Origin: Adiantum capillus-veneris
Lineage: Eukaryota; Streptophyta; Polypodiopsida; Polypodiales; Pteridaceae
Reading direction: 5' to 3'
Length of the DNA: 64,000 nt
NCBI GenBank assembly: GCA_014529385.2
Contig: CM043945.1
Span: 144,622,741 to 144,686,740 of the forward strand
Made by a program: the position numbers and the translations under genes. Of the stretch, positions 45,163-62,966 are shown one piece after another; position 1 is the stretch's first letter, and each line of letters begins with the position of its first letter. A model generated the notes under the pieces. It saw only the letters and a program-made list of their open reading frames with translations. It made no database searches and was not told the DNA's origin.

Positions 45163-46793
45163 CCGGCATGAACCTCGGCAACCAAAAAACAAGAGCTCCA
45201 AAAGCCTTGGCCAAAAAAACCCTCCTTGGTCCAAAAGCCCCCTTAAAATGAACAAAAACCTCCTTTTATAGGAGTGTGCCTAGGAGTCCCAAAAAAGAAA
45301 AATGTGTGAGTCTTCCATGTCGTGCACTCCATTTGGAGTTCCTTTTAGAAGTTTTATGCATTGCCAACACTTGGCCTAGCTCACTTTAGAAAGCTTTGCA
45401 TGGTGTGCACCCTTATCCTTTGGTCCTTTGATTTTTGGCCGGCCGGACTTCTTTTTCCTTGGCCCTTGAGTACCCTAGCCTTGCTCTTCATCTGTCTTTA
45501 CCACCACCTCCTTGGAGTGGGACCCCTTCCCCTCAAGGAAATAGCGATGTCGCTATTGGGGGGGGGGGGGGGATACAACCCTTACCTCACCTTAAAAAGG
45601 GGGCCGCTATGGCCGCGGGACAAGTCCCCTAGCCGTTAGCCATGTCATCATCGACCTCACACAAAGCGGGCGCCACCGCCGCCCCGCCGCCCCGCCTTGC
45701 CAGTCGCTACCCAAAACCGCCGGCGCCTCCGCCTGCAGCGCCACCACAGCAGCGCCCAACGCGGACGCCATAGCTGCGTCCAAGGGGAGCTCCCCTCCAC
45801 CTCTCTTGGATGCTAATGGGAGGGCCACGCCCTATTATATGTACTGTGGCTCTGGCATCTCTCCTTATGCATGTGGGTTTTTACCCCCGCCACGTGGCAT
45901 CGCCAGATGCCTCAAGCCTCAAGTCTTTGAAAAAACCCTTTGTTGTTTTTTAACAAAAACTTTGTTTTTTGCTTGCCTTTGCCAAACCCCCATTCTCTGC
46001 TCCCACCTCCTGTTGCCAAGCTGCAAAGCCTGGGTGAAACTCCATCTTTCCGGCTACAATCACCCTCTCTGTACCCGCACTTTGACCCCCCGGCGTCCTC
46101 GAACCAAGGGCTTCAAAAATGGAAAAAATCATCTGCGACCAACCTTGGATAAAGGCACCCCAGCTCCCGACCGCTGTAACTCCTTGCTCCGGACTCCGTT
46201 TGGTATGCAGTCTCTTCTTGTTAGCTCCGTATAATGTACACTCCGCTCTAGAACTTCGTCGGTACTCAAAAGATGCCAGATGGCACGTACTCCAATGCGG
46301 CCAAGTGGGCTCAGACCCGGCCCCGGAAAAACTTCAAATGATCATATCTTGCAAACCATGGCTCCGATCCACAATCCGAAGAGACGGGTAAGCTCCATGA
46401 ATTGAGCTCTACACATCTATACCTCAAGTTCCACTTGGGCCACCTGTCTCCATCTGCCCTGTCCGGCAAGAATCTGCAAACCACCAAAACTTTAACCTTC
46501 AATAACATGGGCTCCGTAGCTCGGTTTGATGAACTGTCTGGAATTGTCCCTTCAGAACTTCAAGCTCTTCATTCCTAGACCCAAAGGATGCACTTTGCAT
46601 CTTCTTCACCTGCTACCCCAATTAGCCCCTTATGGAGCATTCCGTGGCCTATAAGCCGCATCATGCATACACTTCCGCTGCTACCTGCTATCCCGTGAAC
46701 TTCCTAGCTGCTTCATCCCTTTGCCATGCTTCTGCTTGCCTGTATACACCTGCCCATGCCACCTTCTAGCGTCGACATACTTTGGCTGCACCA
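45163..46793 (-). repeat. Element C 3' LTR, main part
   Basis: Matches 49,364-50,984. A minus-strand TATA box (TATAAAAGGA) is at 45,261-45,270. A 15-G run is at 45,558-45,572, next to an 18-bp palindrome. 45,650-45,830 is GC-rich. ORFs here are by-products of the repeat. Confidence 0.85.
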
Positions 46794-46815
46794 TCATTGC
46801 CCACCCCCCCTGTTG
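46794..46815 (-). promoter_or_regulatory. Polypurine side of element C
   Basis: The minus strand has ACAGGGGGGGTGGGCAATGA directly before the 3' LTR start TGGTGCAGCC. A hairpin-forming GTTGAGCAT...ATGCTCAAC lies just upstream (46,813-46,835). Confidence 0.6.
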
Positions 46816-46934
46816 AGCATTTATGCTCAACCACATTAAAGCTTTATTCCACTATAAACTGCAAAACCTGGCACACACTATGAGAAAACGGAAACCATAT
46901 GTACATTGTTTTATCGTATCCTACTGCCAAACCT

Positions 46935-48650
46935 TCAAGTGGGTTGCCCCACCCCTTGCATAACATAGCTTCCACCTGGATCAAACACCTGGCTCTGTTC
47001 AGTTTCATCCATCTGCAACATCCTCCAATAGTGCCCTACCCAAGCACGTAGCCATCCATGCACACAAAAGGCCCATAGCACTTTAGCACCTCTTCGAACA
47101 TCATCTTGCCTCATCAACCTATATGGCTCTGCAAACACATCATCTGTATGAACCAATACTTCTGACCCTCCCTCCCAGCCATGTAAAGTAGAGCTCCTCT
47201 CAAAGGAACCTTGTATCTGATGGATAACATACTGCACTGTTGCACTTACAAGCATACCTTTCAACCATGGGTTGCATACCTCTTTTGAAAGCTTGGACAC
47301 ATCCTGAGAATCTTCTCCATATGCCATAGAACACATCTCTTGCACTGGCTTCATGCTCTCTTGCACCTCCTCTTCGAACTCACTTACACTGTCATTAAGC
47401 CCTTCATCATCGATTGGCCCTTCAAGGTCGCTCAACACTTCCTTCTGCCCAGCTTCAGTCTCCTGCTCTTCAATCACCTCTTCTACCGCTGCATCATGCT
47501 CCTCTATGGAGGAGAGAAACTCGTCCTCTACCGCATTCATCTCCAGTTCTGCCAGAGACACGGCCACTTTGTCCCTCTTGGAAAAATTCTGCACATATTG
47601 CACCACCATGGCACACTCCACCGCACCTTTCATCAGCACAGCCATTAGCATGGCACCACACACTACCTTCACCTGCATTCCATCATCTGTAGGTCTAGAC
47701 CGCACCTTTTGGCTTTCATCAAGCACCTCGTCTTGCTCTGTTCCCTGCTCTTCTTGCACATGGGCTACTACCATATCATCAAACATATAAGAGGGCAGCT
47801 TTACCTTTACCAGTTTGGGTTCATCAGATTCCGTCTCCTCGACATAGGATGTATATTCATCTGCAACATTCTTCTGGCTTGTCTCCCAGCTAATCGAGCT
47901 TGCATCATCATCGGCATCGGCATCATATACTGACTCTGTATCAGCAGCTGCATCCACTTGTTGCTCCACAAAAGCTTGACCACCTTCCCCATTTTGCAAA
48001 CTTTTTTCATCAGCTTCTGAACCCTCGGTATCTGCATCTCGATTACATTCTGCTACCTTTTCATACAAACTTTCAACAAGACCATGCTTTACCTCTTCAA
48101 TCCGTACTAGAACCTCCACATCCGCTACCGCTTTTGCATCTTGGTTCACCTTGACATGGAGCTTCTCCTCGTTGACAAGCTCTTCAACCCTCGGCACATG
48201 CCCATCACAATCTGGAAACCTCCAAGGAACATAACCAATAGTAGGTCTTACCTCCACAGGCCTTGCATTTTGCATAACTGGAATCACCTTTGGTTGGACC
48301 CAAGAGCACTTCGCTACCTCCGCAACAGGGATATAATCTGCTGGCTTTAACATTCCCAACTCCAGCTTCCGCTTCACCTTTCTGCTCTTTATCTTTGCCA
48401 GATAGACCATGTCTTCATAGGTATCTGCACCATCTTTGACCTTTTCTCTAATCCTCGGATGCAAGCACTCTAACAGCTTTGACAACTTCAAAGATTGATT
48501 GCTTTTGACCCAAATAGCTTCAAACTGCTCAATGAAAATAGAGAAGTCTTTACTTACATCCTGGAGTATCGCCTTTAGCCTCGCCTTTAGCCTTGCACCA
48601 GCCTTTTCCACCGTAACCACCTCTCGAAACCGCTCTGAAACCTTTGCCAT
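46935..48650 (-). CDS. Element C gag-like protein with a long acidic, non-pol C-terminus (571 aa)
   Basis: ATG at 48,650. The first ~25 residues are probably out of the true gag frame. From about AILQDVSKDFSIFIEQFEA onward it reads as gag, including LLECLHPRIREKVKDG, similar to element D gag. After about residue 200 it turns into an acidic, Glu/Asp-rich region (ESVYDADADDDASS; then VEEVIEEQETEAG), then DLEGPIDDEGLND, EVQESMKPVQEMCSMA, SKEVC, MLVSATV and a Trp-rich tail ending GVGQPT. The tail is also found, diverged, in C2. No CCHC knuckle, protease or RT. Its role is unknown; it may be a particle protein for a non-autonomous element. Confidence 0.6.
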   Translation of the reverse strand: MAKVSERFREVVTVEKAGARLKARLKAILQDVSKDFSIFIEQFEAIWVKSNQSLKLSKLLECLHPRIREKVKDGADTYEDMVYLAKIKSRKVKRKLELGMLKPADYIPVAEVAKCSWVQPKVIPVMQNARPVEVRPTIGYVPWRFPDCDGHVPRVEELVNEEKLHVKVNQDAKAVADVEVLVRIEEVKHGLVESLYEKVAECNRDADTEGSEADEKSLQNGEGGQAFVEQQVDAAADTESVYDADADDDASSISWETSQKNVADEYTSYVEETESDEPKLVKVKLPSYMFDDMVVAHVQEEQGTEQDEVLDESQKVRSRPTDDGMQVKVVCGAMLMAVLMKGAVECAMVVQYVQNFSKRDKVAVSLAELEMNAVEDEFLSSIEEHDAAVEEVIEEQETEAGQKEVLSDLEGPIDDEGLNDSVSEFEEEVQESMKPVQEMCSMAYGEDSQDVSKLSKEVCNPWLKGMLVSATVQYVIHQIQGSFERSSTLHGWEGGSEVLVHTDDVFAEPYRLMRQDDVRRGAKVLWAFCVHGWLRAWVGHYWRMLQMDETEQSQVFDPGGSYVMQGVGQPT

Positions 48651-48841
48651 GTTTCTCGATCACTGCTCTCTAAGCCATCGAACCACACCTTGGCTCATCC
48701 TGGCATCAACAACGGCACTGTCTGTAACCTTTGTGCATCCGTCGACATACGCATCGACGACAACCATAATTCAAAATCTGCTAACCAATCCTCGGGATCT
48801 TCGATGCCCATAAATATGGGGCCAAAACCTGGCTCCACCAT
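48651..48841 (-). pseudogene. N-terminal part of element C gag (other frame, with stop)
   Basis: An ATG at 48,841 opens a frame with GFGPIFMGIEDPEDWLADFE, matching the start of element D gag in pattern. It has a TGA at 48,695-48,697 and is shifted relative to the 571-aa frame. A 12-bp tandem duplication at 48,571-48,594 lies near the point where the frames would need to meet. Confidence 0.6.
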
Positions 48842-48947
48842 CTCTGTCAGCTTCAACCTCGACCATCAAACATCTCGACCATCCACCAACCTCTTTGTTG
48901 GAAAAAAAACACCACTTTGAACCAAAAATTGGAGCATCAGACAGCTC

Positions 48948-48968
48948 CTCAGTGGGGGCACGAGAAGA
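48948..48968 (-). promoter_or_regulatory. Primer-site region of element C
   Basis: On the minus strand the 5' LTR end CTCTCCA is followed by TCTTCTCGTGCCCCCACTGA. The GTGCCCCCACTGAGG core is the same as in family A, suggesting a shared tRNA primer. Confidence 0.55.
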
Positions 48969-50984
48969 TGGAGAGGGGGAAAGGGGAACACACCTAGCAC
49001 ACAAACTAATGCCTCAAAACAGCCCAGGGTATACACAGCGCCCCAATCCACTAGAGTTCACCTTGAAAAATCAAAACTACCCATAAGCAAACCATTGCTT
49101 TCACACAACCATACACACATACGCCTTGCAATGCATCAGACAGACTCAATCACTCCGTTCCACTCAATTCACAACCTTCCACACTCACACAACCTCTCTC
49201 TATCTCTCTTTGCACGACCAACCTTGGGGGGGCACACACGCCTACACACGCCCGGAAACACACGCACACAAGCTGAGAAGAGAAGGGGGAAGGGGGAATG
49301 ATGCCTGAAACAGTAGGGAATAGTCTACTAGCATAGGCAATATCATGTACAACCAACACACCGCCGGCATGAACCTCGGCAACCAAAAAACAAGAGCTCC
49401 AAAAGCCTTGGCCAAAAAAACCCTCCTTGGTCCAAAAGCCCCCTTAAAATGAACAAAAAACTCCTTTTATAGGAGTGTGCCTAGGACTCCCAAAAAAGAA
49501 AAATGTGTGAGTCTTCCATGTCGTGCACTCCATTTGGAGTTCCTTTTAGAAGTTTTATGCATCGCCAACACTTGGCCTAGCTCACTTTAGAAAGCTTTGC
49601 ATGGTGTGCACCCTTATCCTTTGGTCCTTTGATTTTTGGCCGGCCGGACTTCTTTTTCCTTGGCCCTTGAGTACCCTAGACTTTCTCTTCATCTATCTTT
49701 ATCGCCACCTCCTTGGAGTGGGACCCCTTCCCCTCAAGGCAATAGCGATGTCGCTATTGGGGGGGGGGGGATACAACCCTTACCTCACCTTAAAAAGGGG
49801 GCGGCTATGGCCGCGGGACAAGTCCCCTAGCCGTTAGCCATGTCATCATCAACCTCACACAAAGTGGGCGTCACCGCCGCCCCGCCTTGCCAGTCGCCGC
49901 CCAAAACCGCCGGCGCCTCCGCCTGCAGCGCCACCACAGCAGCGCCCAACGCGGACGCCATAGCTGCACCCAAGGGGAGCTCCCCTCCACCTCTCTTGGA
50001 TGCTAATGGGAGGGCCACGCCCTATTATATGTACTGTGGCTCTAGCATCGCTCCTTATGCATGTGGGTTTTTACCCCCGCCATGTGGCATCGCCAGATGC
50101 CTCAAGCCTCAAGTCTTTGAAAAAACCCTTTGTTGTTTTTTAACAAAAACTTTGTTTTTTGCTTGCCTTTGCCAAACCCCCATTCTCTGCTCCCACCTCC
50201 TGTTGCCAAGCTGCAAAGCCCGGGTAAAACTCCATCTTTCCAGCTACAATCACCCTCTCTGTACCCGCACTTTGACCCCCCGGCGTCCTCCAACCAAGGG
50301 CTTCAAAAATGGAAAAAATCATCTGCGACCAACCTTGGACAAAGGCACCCCAGCTCCCGACCGCTGTAACTCCTTGCTTCGGACTCCGTTTGGGATGCAA
50401 TCTCTTCCTGTTAGCTCTGTATAATGTGCACTCCGTTCTAGAACTTTTTTGGTACTCAAAAGACGCCAGATGGCACGTACTCCAATGCGGCCAAGTGGGC
50501 TCAGACCTGGCCCCTGGAAAAACTTCAAATGATCATATCTTGCAAACCATGGCTCCGATCCACAATTTGAAAAGATGGGTAGGCTCCATGAATTGAGCTC
50601 TACACTTCTATACCTCAAGTTCCACTTGGGCCACCTGTCTCCATCTGCCCTGGCCGACAAGAATCTGCAAACCACCAAAACTTTAACCTTGAATAACTTG
50701 GGCTCCGTAGCTCGGTTTGATGAGCCGTCTGGACTTGTTCCTTCAGCACTTCAAGCTCTTCATTCCTAGACCCAAAGGATGCACTTTGCATCTCCTTCAC
50801 CTGCTACCCCAATTAGCCCCTTATGGAGCATTCCATGGCCTATAAGCCGCATCATGCATACACTTCCGCTGCTACCTGCTATCCCGTGAACTTCCTAGCT
50901 GCTTCATCCCTTTGCCATGCTTCTGCTTGCCTGTATACACCTGCCCATGCCACCTTCTAGTGTCGACATACTTTGGATGCACCA
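48969..50984 (-). repeat. Element C 5' LTR (uninterrupted)
   Basis: 2,016 bp; the intact counterpart of 42,380-42,772 plus 45,163-46,793. It holds the empty CCGG site at 49,364-49,367, a minus-strand TATA box at 49,462-49,471, a 12-G run at 49,759-49,770 and the GC-rich zone at 49,850-50,010. Confidence 0.88.
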
Positions 50985-51006
50985 ACGACGTCTTTTGCTC
51001 CATCAG
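50985..51006 (+). repeat. End of the LTR that element C entered
   Basis: ACGACGTCTTTTGCTCCATCA matches the LTR end at 23,356-23,374. It is the missing end of the LTR begun at 26,672 (or 39,392). No primer site follows, so this is a 3' LTR or solo LTR end. Confidence 0.65.
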
Positions 51007-51153
51007 TGTTTACAATAGCATTTCAACCTTTCACTGCTTCTATCTTTTTCACTCTCTGCTCTCTCTTCCTCAACATTTTTGGCACGTGTGGTCTCTCTGC
51101 TTCCCTCTCCCTCTCTCTATTTGTCTCTCTCTCTCTCTCTCTATCTTTCCCCG

Positions 51154-51186
<33 letters not shown>
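51007..51186. repeat. Flank and (CT)n-rich microsatellite
   Basis: About 80 bp of unrecognised sequence, then a (TC)n-rich run from about 51,100 to 51,186 that passes directly into (CA)n. No gene. Confidence 0.8.

Positions 51187-51243
<57 letters not shown>
51187..51243. repeat. (CA)n array at the start of unit 1
   Basis: About 28 CA units, immediately followed by TTGTTCAAAAGTGTTGCC, the same start as at 54,808. Confidence 0.95.
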
Positions 51244-51246
<3 letters not shown>

Positions 51247-51316
51247 TTCAAAAGTGTTGCCTAAAAAAAAGAGAGTCTATCATAGATAAGAGCAGATAAA
51301 ACCGCCTAGGTTCCTC

Positions 51317-51874
51317 TTACAACACGGTTAAGCCATCCATTACATGATCAGACAAACAACTATCGCAATAGAAACATATGGGTGGTCGTTCAGTATGGGG
51401 CAGGATATGATTAGCTAATACCATGCTTAAACCTCTGGTTCGGGGAGAATAATCAAAGTATCCTCGTAAGTAAGGGCCAAAATGAGGACATAGGAAGAGC
51501 TTGTGATGAGGAATAAATTGTGCTAGTAGGAATAATCGCTCTGAGAACCCACGCTTCATAGACTGCTCAATGTAATAGTACTTCGGACCTAAACCCATGG
51601 CCTCTTTTACCATTGCCAAACTAATGTTCTTCTTGAAATGCTCTCGACCCCATAATGTTACTCTGGTGAGTTTATCTTGATATGTCCACCACTGTGTTTG
51701 GGCTACAGATGTTCCCTGGTTCGGAAAGAGAAGGCTGGCATATTTTTTGACAAATGATCTACAAGCTAACTCATTAGTCTGCTGTAGGTGTTGGACTGCA
51801 AAAGCTAATATCAGATCAATGTTTGTCTTCCTAGCTAACTTGGCTCCGGCTACCATAGAGGAATGCAAACTCAA
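51317..51874 (-). CDS. Antisense ORF in the unit 1 repeat (185 aa), unknown
   Basis: Minus-strand ORF opposite to the RT. It contains SFVKKYASLLFPNQGT, QTQWWTYQDKL, a PKYYYIEQSMKRGFSERLF stretch, HHKLFLCPHFGPYLRGYFDY and a C-terminal CFYCDSC. A second open copy is at 54,881-55,396 with about eight amino-acid differences in ~168 shared residues. Mostly replacement changes between copies do not suggest constraint, yet neither copy has a stop. I do not recognise the family. Confidence 0.35.
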   Translation of the reverse strand: MSLHSSMVAGAKLARKTNIDLILAFAVQHLQQTNELACRSFVKKYASLLFPNQGTSVAQTQWWTYQDKLTRVTLWGREHFKKNISLAMVKEAMGLGPKYYYIEQSMKRGFSERLFLLAQFIPHHKLFLCPHFGPYLRGYFDYSPRTRGLSMVLANHILPHTERPPICFYCDSCLSDHVMDGLTVL

Positions 51875-52455
51875 AGTCTTGAAAGGGGTTCAGCTCCTTG
51901 ATAAGGGAGAAATTATTAAAGCACCGTTCAACATGCGGTTTCTTGATGATAAAAAATGCAGTTCCAATGTTGGCCTCTATGTAAGAACTAAAGGATTGAT
52001 GACCTACACGAAAACTGTTTGGAATGTTTTCAGACCCTACCTTAAGTGTGCTTGAAGATTTTTGGATCCTAAAGCACCGTGTGAGTCAAGCATTATCTGG
52101 TTTGACCATGCAATTTGGTATGCCCTCAAAAATATATCAAGCATTTTTTCTAACAAAGCTGAAGAATTTCATCTATCCCTCTTCTGCTCATGGCTTGGTG
52201 GACAGGCTAAGGATTTGGTCCTTGGACAAATTGCTTTCATGCATTATAGAAGTACTATGTGTGACACCCTCCAGGAGCTTGGTGGTGATGGATGTGGCAC
52301 CTTATTAACCACCTTTGGTAACTATAAGGGGATCAAAGGTATGGTTGCAAAAATCAAGCCTAGATTAGAGGATGAGGACTCTTAGGTCTCCAAATGGCCT
52401 AACACACTTGGTTCTCCGTCTACTTCCTACACTTCCTTTCTGACTCCTTCATCTA
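51875..52455 (+). pseudogene. Upstream coding-like region of the Penelope-like unit
   Basis: Plus-strand frames continue one another through stops: a piece with FNMRFLDDKKCSSNVGLYVR and one at 52,062-52,385 (HAIWYALKNISSIFSNKAEE, then MHYRSTMCDTLQELGG). It is probably the region before RT in this element, now broken. No known domain was identified. Confidence 0.35.
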
Positions 52456-54290
52456 GTGACTCTACGTATGGAAGAGGGAGGGAAACAAGCTACACTAGAG
52501 GGCGGGGTAGGAATGTACCAATCAGAAATCTTTTGGATATGTAATGTGCAGGTACTTCGGAACGCATGTGGTAGACTCTACCTATCCCCAAGGATGGAAA
52601 ACCGTGATACTAATTTTGCCCACTGTCTATTTACTAGCAAAATTTTGGAGTTTTTCACACCACAATCGCTTCTGAGTGAATGTTTCAAAAAGGTTTTTGG
52701 TCTTAATATGTTGCTTGATAATGTAACTATAGGATGGAAGTATCTACCATCTATTAAAAACCTTGTCTACTCAAAATACTTCCTCCTTCTTAAAGATATC
52801 TCTACTCGCATCTGTCATCAATACCCTATGTTTTGCAAATCATTTGCTAACCTAGGCTTACATGTGTGTACATCGAACTTAGAGATCATATCTGATATAA
52901 CTATCAGAGGCCTCATAAATAATGGTCTGAATCACATTCCACCTTTTCCCCTCAATCCCAACCTTGCCTTACTGGCGGTTCTTGAATGCCTGGCTGACTT
53001 GGCCTTCAAACTCCAACTGGAGTTGACAGATCACATTATACTGACACATACACTTGAAGAAATCTTCTGGAACAAAATTAGTCTTTTACCACAAGGATGG
53101 TTGAGCACTGAGACTACTTGGCTTACCCCCCAGGTGAGGGAATCCTTCTCGAACATTAAAACATGCTGGTTTATTGTTGGTCTTGATAAAGCGCCAAATA
53201 CGGCTTGTATCATATGTCGAAGGCTTGCCTTTGAATCAGCCCATGATAGGCTTAAGGGGAATGAGTTCTTTGAACTTAGTGTCTCCCCCAGTGATGCTTC
53301 TATAAAACTTAAAAAAGAGCTATGTATACTTGGATATCTTCCTAGATCACTTAAAATACCTGTCCTATTTCCTATGTATAAAAAACATAAGCATAAATTT
53401 AGATGGATTTCTGATGCTTCTAATAATCTATTCACTAATATCACAAATAACATCACTATTTGCCTTAAAATATATTCTATTAGAAATAGAAGCCATTTGT
53501 GCTGTCAAAAGAGATATTATGAAACGATTTAATAACCTTGATTGTTGTCCCTTTTGGCTGAAAAAAATATTGCGGAGGTATATATTAACTTACCAGAAAA
53601 CATTTACTCTATCTTTACTGCTGACATAACACAATGGTATGAAAATATTCCGCTTACCGGAGATGACGGTCTTCTTAGTGTTTTAACTAAACTAATTATA
53701 ATCTCTTTCACACACAGGGCAAAGCTTGGATACTCCTGTATTTCTACAAAAAAGAATTCCGGATGGGTTAAAATATCCGAATTGTCTCCTCCCTGCGTCT
53801 TTCGGCATAATGATCTTTGCGAACATATCAAATGGGTGCTAGAAAATAGTTATCTCCAACTTGGGGGTAGTTGCTACAAACAAGTCCAGGGGATTCCTAT
53901 GGGTTTTTCATGCTCTCCGGTTATGTGTAATCTTTACCTCTGCTACTTCGAGTATATATGGGTTTCTAAAATGATGAGCAACCCTAGTGATGCTCTAATA
54001 CTCCCGCAATTTTTGCATACCTTCAGATTTATGGATAACTTATGTAGTCTTAATAATCCCAGTTTTGAGAATACATTGATAAATATTTACCCTTCCCGTC
54101 TTAGTATAGAATCAACCTTGCTGAAAAATCTGAGAAACTCGAGAGTTTGGTCGTCTCTAAAACTCATTTTTTAAACATCGAAATTAGCTTAACATCACCA
54201 TTTTTGGGTAACTTCTATACACGTTTCTTCTGGAAGAGAGATAATCTAAAGTTGGCTTCCACGGAATTTACAAAAAGAAAAAGCTAAAAA
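52456..54290 (+). pseudogene. Penelope-like reverse transcriptase (decayed)
   Basis: Frames at 52,456-53,532 and 53,542-54,174, with a piece in another frame near 53,450-53,570, together read as RT. N-terminal part: FIVGLDKAPNTACIICRR; then KHKFRWISDASNN; catalytic region A FTADITQWYENIP (Asp at 53,622-53,624); QGIPMGFSCSPVMCNLYL near 53,888-53,941; and FRFMDNLCSLNNPSFE at 54,022-54,069, where the usual second Asp of the active-site pair is Asn. A following HFLNIEI segment resembles the conserved FLD region after RT in this class. The QGIPMG...SP...NL and R-x-x-D-x-x-C-S-x-NNP patterns separate it from LTR and LINE RTs. Frameshifts and the lost Asp make it inactive. Confidence 0.7.
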
Positions 54291-54575
54291 CTCCCTACAC
54301 ACTAGTTTAAGGCCGTTATTTCTTATTATGTATGCCTCTACGGATTGATTCTTAGCTTATGAAGATATCATAACTCTGATCTCCAAATTCATCAATAATG
54401 GGTTCTCCAAAAAAGACCTTACTGCATGTATTTGCAATTTCCTTAGGAAAAATAGTTGGGCCGGGCTCAAGTTTGACAAGCAAAATCTGATTTGCCTCCT
54501 TAATACAAAATGAAGTGCTTACAAAAAATAATAGGGAGTGACTTCTTCTCTATACATCGTATATAAATACTTTTC

Positions 54576-54614
54576 TGAGGTAGTAGGCCCATACTCTATG
54601 GGGCTACTACCTCA
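54576..54614 (+). ncRNA. Hairpin at the end of unit 1, before (CA)n
   Basis: TGAGGTAGTAGGCCCATA pairs with TATGGGGCTACTACCTCA (17 of 18) around a 3-nt loop. An alternative pairing uses CCATACTCTATG with CATAGTGTATGG at 54,612-54,623. A similar structure is at 62,825-62,875. It could be an RNA signal at the element end (inference). Confidence 0.5.
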
Positions 54615-54641
54615 TAGTGTATGGTGCCTGGGTATGGGTGG

Positions 54642-62893
<8,252 letters not shown>

Positions 62894-62958
<65 letters not shown>

Positions 62959-62966
62959 ACACATAC
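62894..62966. repeat. (CA)n array between units 3 and 4
   Basis: CA repeats with two TA interruptions near the right end, followed by CTTGGTCACATCATTTGACC. Confidence 0.95.

Larger units (their letters stand above)
42380..50984 (-). mobile_element. Element C: gag-only LTR retrotransposon (minus strand), interrupted by an LTR
   Basis: 5' LTR 48,969-50,984 (2,016 bp); primer-site region 48,948-48,968; gag-like coding 48,841-46,935; polypurine side 46,794-46,815; 3' LTR 45,163-46,793 plus 42,380-42,772 (about 2,020 bp once the 2.4-kb LTR and duplication are removed). LTR ends TGGTGCA...CTCTCCA. Flanks TCGA (42,376-42,379) and ACGA (50,985-50,988) fit a 4-bp duplication with one change. The interior is only 2.2 kb with no protease, RT or integrase, so it must have used another element's enzymes. 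Confidence 0.75.

Noticed and set aside
45806-46234. 142-aa plus-strand ORF and its partner at 49,840-50,424
   Set aside because: They lie inside the element C LTRs, antisense to the element, and reflect the GC-rich zone rather than a protein family.
47340-48350. Several plus-strand ORFs of 70-145 aa
   Set aside because: Shadows of the 571-aa element C frame on the minus strand.
54576-54597. Resemblance of TGAGGTAGTAGG in a hairpin to the animal let-7 microRNA
   Set aside because: The window is plant DNA, only the first ~12 bases agree, and the related hairpin at 62,825 reads GGCAGTAGG. Chance similarity.
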